A program made the position numbers and the translations under genes. The notes beneath the pieces were generated by a model. That model saw nothing but the letters and a program-made list of their open reading frames with translations. It was not told where the DNA came from and searched no databases. From positions 1,426,001 through 1,490,000 of the forward strand of contig OX377203.1 of assembly GCA_947396885.1 (NCBI GenBank): 64,000 bases of DNA, read 5' to 3'. Below, piece after piece: positions 58,347 through 64,000 of the stretch. The DNA is from Heligmosomoides polygyrus polygyrus (lineage: Eukaryota; Nematoda; Chromadorea; Rhabditida; Heligmosomidae). Every line of letters begins with the position of its first letter. The stretch's first letter is position 1.

Positions 58347-58640
58347 GGGCGCGTGTAGCGCACTCGGAGGAGGTGCCGGCTGTCGTGTGTACCCAATACC
58401 AGGCTTCCTTCCTTTCCCGCCCGGGCCAACCAATCTTTCCAACCCTTAGGGGTCGGTGAATTGGTACCAGACTTGTCTGGGAAGGGTAGAGCGCTGACTT
58501 GTTCATCGGCTGGCCACCGCAAGTCATTGTATGGCCAAATACGCATTCAACTCGTCTCCACGACATCCCTTAGAAGTAGAATGCGTGGCGCATCCCAAAA
58601 TGGATTGACTAACGCCGTTCTCTATTCTTATCCTTTAACG
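58347..58640 (+). repeat. tRNA-derived SINE, copy 4 (start of unit F)
   Basis: Same family as copies 1 and 3. Sequence upstream of the SINE differs from that upstream of copy 3, while downstream sequence matches. Confidence 0.72.
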
Positions 58641-59014
58641 TTTTGCCGCCTTCGCATCCTTGTTAGCCTAACACTCGAAATTGTTCAGTATTCTACTCCC
58701 CCAACTCCAGTTCATCTTACAACATGCTTTTCTTAAAGAGGTTAGAAACCAGATAAGAGATGAGGATTGCAAAGATACATTCATTTCAATGTAGACTTTT
58801 GCAGTATTCAAAACTACTGCCATTATAATTAGTCCATGAAGCTGTTCAACAGCTGCAAAACTACCTGTCCAAATTAACGGCGTTGTGGCGTTTTGCGTAA
58901 CTGTTTTTCGTTTTAAGGTGCCCATGAAACAAATTGCATAAAAAATTTATTGAATGATTTAGACTTCTTCTTTGACACGCAAACTTTAGGTAAGCTTGCT
59001 TTTTCTTCTCGTTT

Positions 59015-59859
59015 TTAGTAGTCGCTGTCCCCGTCACCAGCAAGAATCTCGCAGCCCAAGTACTGAATGTACTTGGAGTAGGGAATAGCAGTCACTTGAG
59101 GGTCTTGGCCATCATCCGGTGATCCATACATAAAGGTAACGTTTTTGCCAGTCTAAATAAACAGATGGAGGAATAAAATGAGCTTTATGACTTCTTGGAA
59201 ACACTTCTAAGTAACGAAACACTGCGCTGCTGTTTACTGAAAGACAACAAGTATTTACCTAATTTTACTGAACCAAAAAACCACACCGTTGTTGTGAGCG
59301 TTCAAGGTTTAGCAGCTAGACTAATGAACACGCTCCATGAATGAGATAAAAAGAGATAGAGGACGGTGCCAACCAATCCATTGGTAAAGAAAAGAAAAAA
59401 GAAAGAAAAAAAGGTAAAAGATATGCAGAAAACTTTACACTGACTAAGGGTAGTCTAACAAGGGCTCGGCTTTAGGATACCTTACCTTAGTCAGTCTTGA
59501 CAATGGTTATGTTCCAATCCAATCTCAATTTAATGGTTAGTCGCACCTTTTGTATTTCGACGAGGTAGACATTTGCGACTCCGTCAAGGTAACTGTCATA
59601 CACCGTAAACCACGTAATGCTGTCATTGTCTTCCTAAAGTTGATAATGTACTAAGTTAGATAAACAATTCTCCCTTTACCACAAGGAAAAGTCTACTCAC
59701 CAGTGTTAAATTAAGATATTTCTTAATCTCTCCGCGCAGCTGTGGATCCTTGTTCGCAGTTTGCACCTCTTCGGGTGTTCTAAAACACCCATCCAGAGCA
59801 ACCCACGCCATCGCACCCATGAACAGCATAACATGAACAGCACACAGAACTACCTTCAT
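59015..59859 (-). CDS. Secreted small protein, array gene F (3 exons, 127 aa)
   Basis: Exons on the minus strand are 59859-59701 (53 codons), 59633-59547 (29 codons) and 59152-59015 (45 codons plus stop), phase-0 introns, donors GTGAGT and GTGCGA. The signal peptide (MKVVLCAVHVMLFMGAMA) precedes WVALDGCFRTPEEVQ. Exon 2 begins EDNDSITWFTVYD. Exon 3 has TGKNVTFMYGSPDDGQ, YSKYIQYLGCEI and an acidic end (GDGDSDY). Two sequons are present (NLT in exon 1, NVT in exon 3). A poly(A) signal lies at 58946-58951. Flanks are paralogous to gene E on both sides, from the SINE at 58347 to the window end. Function unknown. Confidence 0.82.
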
Positions 59860-60436
59860 TCCTTAAAAAAATGTTTATGAAAAGATTCTGCAAAAAATCT
59901 CTTCTCGCGTAATGAATACAAGAAAATCGCGGTCGATAGTTTCAGCTGGTACACTAGACCCAGTGGTAACCCTTATTTCTCTCCAACCCTCTCCAACAGG
60001 CTGGCAACAGTGCATGTGTGGACATTATAAGAGCAATCCATTAGAAAACCAGATATTTCTTTCCAAGTTCACAAACGTTACACTCAAGAAAGATAAAGTG
60101 CACCATTATCTTTATCATTATTGGGACAGGTGATAGCATGCACATGCAACTGCGGCCATATAACCAACGGAAATGGAAGGAGTGGAAAACTAAAGAAGGG
60201 AAAAGAAATAATATTGTTAGGAGACCCTTCCTCAGAGAACAATTTCGCTATGACAGATGAGGGTTTAGAGGGTATCTGCAGACGCTTGCACAAATTGCCA
60301 TATTCGCTCCTCGTCATGCAGATGAAGTAGTTTGAGCGAGCTAGCGTTTGGGAGACACGCTTCTTGTTAACTCCTCCGGTGATGGACGGCTTGACTGGAA
60401 AGAACTGCCGAATCTACCCTAAGCGGAGACGGTTAT

Positions 60437-60760
60437 GCGATGTATTTATTCATTTATTTGGACGTGCAAATAAGTACCATTACACGCAGTGAAAACACAG
60501 GACACACAAAAAACCGAATACTACAACGCATCGCATAAGAACTACTTAGTTACTCTAGGAGATATCTGTTTCTGGCCTCTTAAACCGAGCTTATGAAATA
60601 GTTGAGCGCCTGCTTTTTAGCGAATTAAAACTCAGAGCTGGCCACTTGGGTGAAAAAGGAAGCATGGAAGAGTTTTGGCCTTGGAGAAATAAAGGCTACC
60701 TCACCAATAGATTATTCTGTTTCCTAAGAGTCTCAAGACTGTACAAGTTGAAAATTTTGC
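60437..60760 (-). mobile_element. LINE 3'-end fragment upstream of gene F
   Basis: Paralogous to the fragment at 48172-48470, with the same AAATA-type tail. The shared copies show that this insertion predates the E/F duplication. Confidence 0.48.
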
Positions 60761-60789
60761 TGCGATTAGAAGCTGAAGGTATTGTCTCT

Positions 60790-61335
60790 CCACGCCCTCC
60801 TTTGAAGTTGCTACAGAACTTCAACCACTGCAGAATGACGCTATGACTGTAACTACTAATTGCACTCGATTCTTTGCAAAGCAGCGGTGTCACACAGAAG
60901 TCTTCAATCGGATGAAACTCTGTTCTTTGAGCGACTCTGGTCGAGGCACCTGCATTTTCGTATTTCTGAGGCAGAGGCGCTTCTATTCATATACACTGCT
61001 TCCGCCTCTCAGACCTAGCTCGAGAAAGGCTACTGGTTACATCCTTCATTGACCGGAACCCACAACCTGACTGAAGAGAATTCACATCATTAGAGGGCAT
61101 CCACATCGAAGCAGACCTAACAAGGATTTTTTTACTCAGTACAAACATTCTTTTCTATTATGGAATGTGGGGCAGCTCAGTGGAGTAGTTTCCACAGCGA
61201 CGATTTCATACACAGAAATTCCTATTCTTCTCAAATTTACAATCATAGCGTTATGCTTGCCAAGCCTTATTCGTTAAAGTGTAACACTACTGCACCATTG
61301 TGCTTATTACTCTCACAATGCAGACGCTATTCTAG
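60790..61335. repeat. Conserved flank block P, unit F
   Basis: Counterpart of 48540-49080. Confidence 0.65.
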
Positions 61336-61846
61336 GGATCTATCCTAGTCAGGGGGGAGCCACATAACTAAAAAATAGGCAACAAAATAAATTGAAACGA
61401 AACTTATCGAGCGGCCCCTAGAAGACGAAATGGAACCAAAAAGGGACTAAAAAGTGAACGAATAAACATAAAAATAAAAAATCGCCACGCCAACCGTCTC
61501 GGCGGGCAAAGAGCGACGGAATGAAGGCATGCCGCGTGCTGACCGCCGGCTGACATGTTATAACAAGATCTAACATGGTGAATAGGGCGCATAAAGCCGC
61601 ATGCCGCGTGCTAACCGCCGCCTGACATGTTATAACCAGGATCCAACATGGTGAGGAGGGCAGACAACTTTGACGGCTTACAACCGCAACAAATGTGTTT
61701 TTTTTTTCGTTTTTTTTTCTTTGCGACTTTTCTTGTTTAGGTTTAGATGTTGTTCTGTGGGAGCCGCTCGGTAAGTCTCAAATGGATTCGTTACATATGA
61801 TACTTTTTATTTATGTGTCCCCGGACTAGGATAGATCCGATTCTAG
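61332..61846. mobile_element. Inverted-repeat element in unit F flank
   Basis: Paralogue of the 49104-49612 element, same ends and interior (CCGCGTGCTGACCGCCGGCT). It was in place before the E/F duplication. Confidence 0.6.
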
Positions 61847-61879
61847 AAAAAAATTTAGGATCCTAACATTGTGGCAGTG

Positions 61880-62515
61880 GCACATGTCACATCCACGCTG
61901 ATAAGAATAACATCAAAAGTGACTTTGATTTGAGAAGGAGGCACGGAATTAGGAGCAGAGTGAACTCATGAGCATGCCATGCTGTATTAATACTGTCGAT
62001 TATGCCCTTTAACGGATCCAAGAGCTATGAAAAAGTGAAGCGAAAATTGACTAATGTTTAGGAGAGACGAACGTGCTAACGTACTTGGTGTATTCCGTTC
62101 ACCACACTACTCTTTGCAATATTGCGAAATGCGGTGGAGGCGCTATTGTGGACATCTAATAATGTCATCTGTTTTTGTCGCTGAGTAGTTCTGGTGTAGC
62201 TACTCGCTGAAATTAAATTTGTTATTGTACCTAAACGAACAGCTAAACTGTACTCTACACTAGCCGCTGAAAGGCTAATTGCAAATTTCGTCACAGTGCA
62301 CTGGTGGTCGCCATTTACGAAAAGTAGTCCGGTACCCTTCTGTGACGTAAATGGATTGGATAGGAATAAGCTGACAAGCATCTCAAAGTCGGATTTTTGA
62401 AGTTGTACGAGACCACGCAAAACGATGTGGTCGCTTTTCGCTCTACCTAAAATCGCCCTAGGCTGAATCTGGTAGAATTTCTTTGAGAAAGCTGTCAGCG
62501 AGAGATTCGTAGCAA
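61880..62515. repeat. Conserved flank block Q, unit F
   Basis: Counterpart of 49640-50300. Confidence 0.62.
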
Positions 62516-62548
62516 ATTCTTATTCTTTATACACAATTTATTCCCTTA

Positions 62549-62691
62549 AGGCCCCCACAGAGTTCTGCGGCAATGCCGCTCGCCACTATGGTTAAGGATA
62601 GGGCAGGGACGCCGCCGGCGGCGAGCTCTGCGTCTCTGCCCTATGGTTAAGCATAGGGCTGCGGCGCTGCCGCAGAACTCTGTGGGGGCCT
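62549..62691. mobile_element. 143-bp MITE with long inverted repeats, TTA-flanked
   Basis: AGGCCCCCACAGAGTTCTGC at left and its complement at right, flanked by TTA (62546-62548, 62692-62694). The unit E counterpart near 50990 lacks it. TSD and ends fit PIF/Harbinger-type MITEs. Confidence 0.7.
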
Positions 62692-62951
62692 TTAGGCATA
62701 GTTTAGCGCTTCAACAGAGTCTCGCGACACCACCCGGAAAACTCGTCCATATCGCTCCCGCCTCAGTGGGGACCTATGCTGCCACTGTGGTAGGAGCCCC
62801 GGCGAGGACAAGTCGTCGCGGAGCCGCTAGTCGCAAAGGTCGCCGAGAGCTGCCCTAGTTCACGGCGGGTGAGACCCGCCGGAGCAGTGGTCGGATTCGA
62901 ATCTTGGAGCGAGGGGTAGGATAGCCCATTTTTCATGGACAAAGCATCCTC

Positions 62952-63947
62952 GAAGGAGCTGCACTCCTGGTACATGGATTCTACCTTGCCGTGGTGTACC
63001 AGCTTGTAGCGCAAACCAGGATATCCGCAAGGATAATGCCTGCCATCTTTGGTCAGTTTCCGTCAGTTTCCGAGCCATTTGATTGGTTGCACATACAACT
63101 GTCGCATCAACACGGCCGCTCAGTTATCGGCTTTAATCGAGGAATCAAAACGGATTTCGTATCTCGTAATCGGACTGAACGAAACGAAACGCAAGGATCC
63201 TCTATCATGCATGTGGAACGATGGTACTGCTGTATTTCTCGGAGCGCGTAGAGAGGAAACAAGATCAGGAGGAGTCGGCTTCATTGTGGCCCCCGATTTT
63301 GCGAAGAACATAACTAGTGTCACTTTCTATGGCCATCGACTCGGCGTACTCACTGCAACTCTGGCGAGGAATGTCGATGTCTCCGTAATTCAAGTATACG
63401 CCCCAACAGCCAACAACAACGAGGAACTCCATGATGATTTCTATGAAGAGCTAGGAGATCTGGTTAGAGCACCGAAGAGCAGCTATGTAGTCGTAGCTGA
63501 AGACTTCAATGCACGTATTGGACCTGGTAGAGCTGGTGAGCGTTTTATTGGGCCTAATAGCGCGGAGACACGCAACGAATATGGTGAGAGGCTAGCAAAC
63601 TTTTGCGAAGTACATCATCTATATCACGGCAACAGCCAGATCTTTAAGTCGACATTGAAGAGATGGACACACTCATCTCCGAACGGTCAGCATCTCCACG
63701 AGCTGGACCACATCTTGTGCAGTAGAAGGGCCCTGACAGATGTTGGAGTCGTTCCATCCTTCAATGCGGGTAGTGATCACCGTCTCTTGCACGCGGATCG
63801 GTCTCATATACGCCCTTCACGGATACGATCGAGGATTCCCAAGGCAACGGTTTTGAACACAGAGGCGATTCGCACAATGGTGGAAAGTGCAAACCTAGAG
63901 ATGTCGGGCGGCATCGATGAGGACTATACTCCTATTTATATAAGTAT
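62952..63947 (+). mobile_element. RTE-type endonuclease-only insertion, with 11-bp duplication
   Basis: A 996-bp insert is flanked by AAAGCATCCTC (62941-62951 and 63948-63958). The paralogous site at 51241-51251 has a single copy and no insert. The insert carries an endonuclease frame, about 63076-63940: GLNETKRK, RSGGVGFIVAP, VIQVYAPT, DFNARIG, ELDHILCSRRAL and GSDHRLL. The Gly normally before DFNA is Glu here. No reverse transcriptase follows. It resembles nematode RTE-1-type endonucleases and differs from the LINE at 15.9-18.9 kb. A typical LINE insertion keeps the 3' end, so a 5'-domain-only insertion is odd. Confidence 0.75.
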
Positions 63948-64000
63948 AAAGCATCCTCAGGGAAGTAGACCTTCGACTTAGAGCCTGGATGGCGTTTACA

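Overview
The window reads as a repeat-rich nematode chromosome segment. The best guess is a clade V strongylid such as a hookworm: genes are small, have short phase-0 introns and encode secreted proteins, and the repeats include RTE-like and CR1-like LINEs, mariner-type elements and Penelope-like elements. The species assignment is an inference; no database was searched.

The only host genes I can support are six related genes, all on the minus strand: A 8164-9689, B 21407-24014, C 28472-30457, D 38342-39322, E 46729-47602 and F 59015-59859. Each has three exons, both introns in phase 0, a signal peptide, a Cys shortly after the expected cleavage site, a middle exon of 81 or 87 nt, and a last exon with an aromatic-rich stretch ending in Leu-x-Cys. 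Products are 126-140 aa. Neighbours pair by sequence (A-B, C-D, E-F), so the array grew by tandem duplication. Genes C-F carry several kb of duplicated 5' flank (conserved blocks P and Q). The E/F duplication (about 46.07-51.3 and 58.35-64.0 kb) begins at a tRNA-derived SINE.

Transposable elements fill the rest. 2.7-9.5 kb: CR1 relic, then Penelope-like (PLE) relics with GIY-YIG C-terminal fragments and several hammerhead-ribozyme-like motifs, two inside large palindromes. 10.4-14.2 kb: mariner relics. 15.0-19.95 kb: CR1 relic, an intact 993-codon RTE-like LINE with a 16-bp target duplication, and a deleted piggyBac with TTAA ends. 20-21 kb: two foldback elements. 24.6-31.7 kb: CR1 fragments and a TTA-flanked element. 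32.3-33.4 kb: Tc1/mariner with intact inverted repeats. 34-35 kb and 43.8-44.6 kb: duplicated PLE copies. 39.7-41.2 kb: TA-flanked element. 52-53.2 kb: CR1 ORF1 plus endonuclease, followed by a broken S9-peptidase fragment. 54.7-56 kb: a palindrome carrying a tRNA-like sequence. 63-64 kb: an RTE endonuclease-only insertion.

Because units C/D and E/F are paralogous, several insertions have a matching empty site elsewhere in the window, which fixes their borders. The most interesting signals are the hammerhead-like motifs tied to PLE relics (one with an intact core, sense-oriented in an intron of gene A) and the secreted-protein array.
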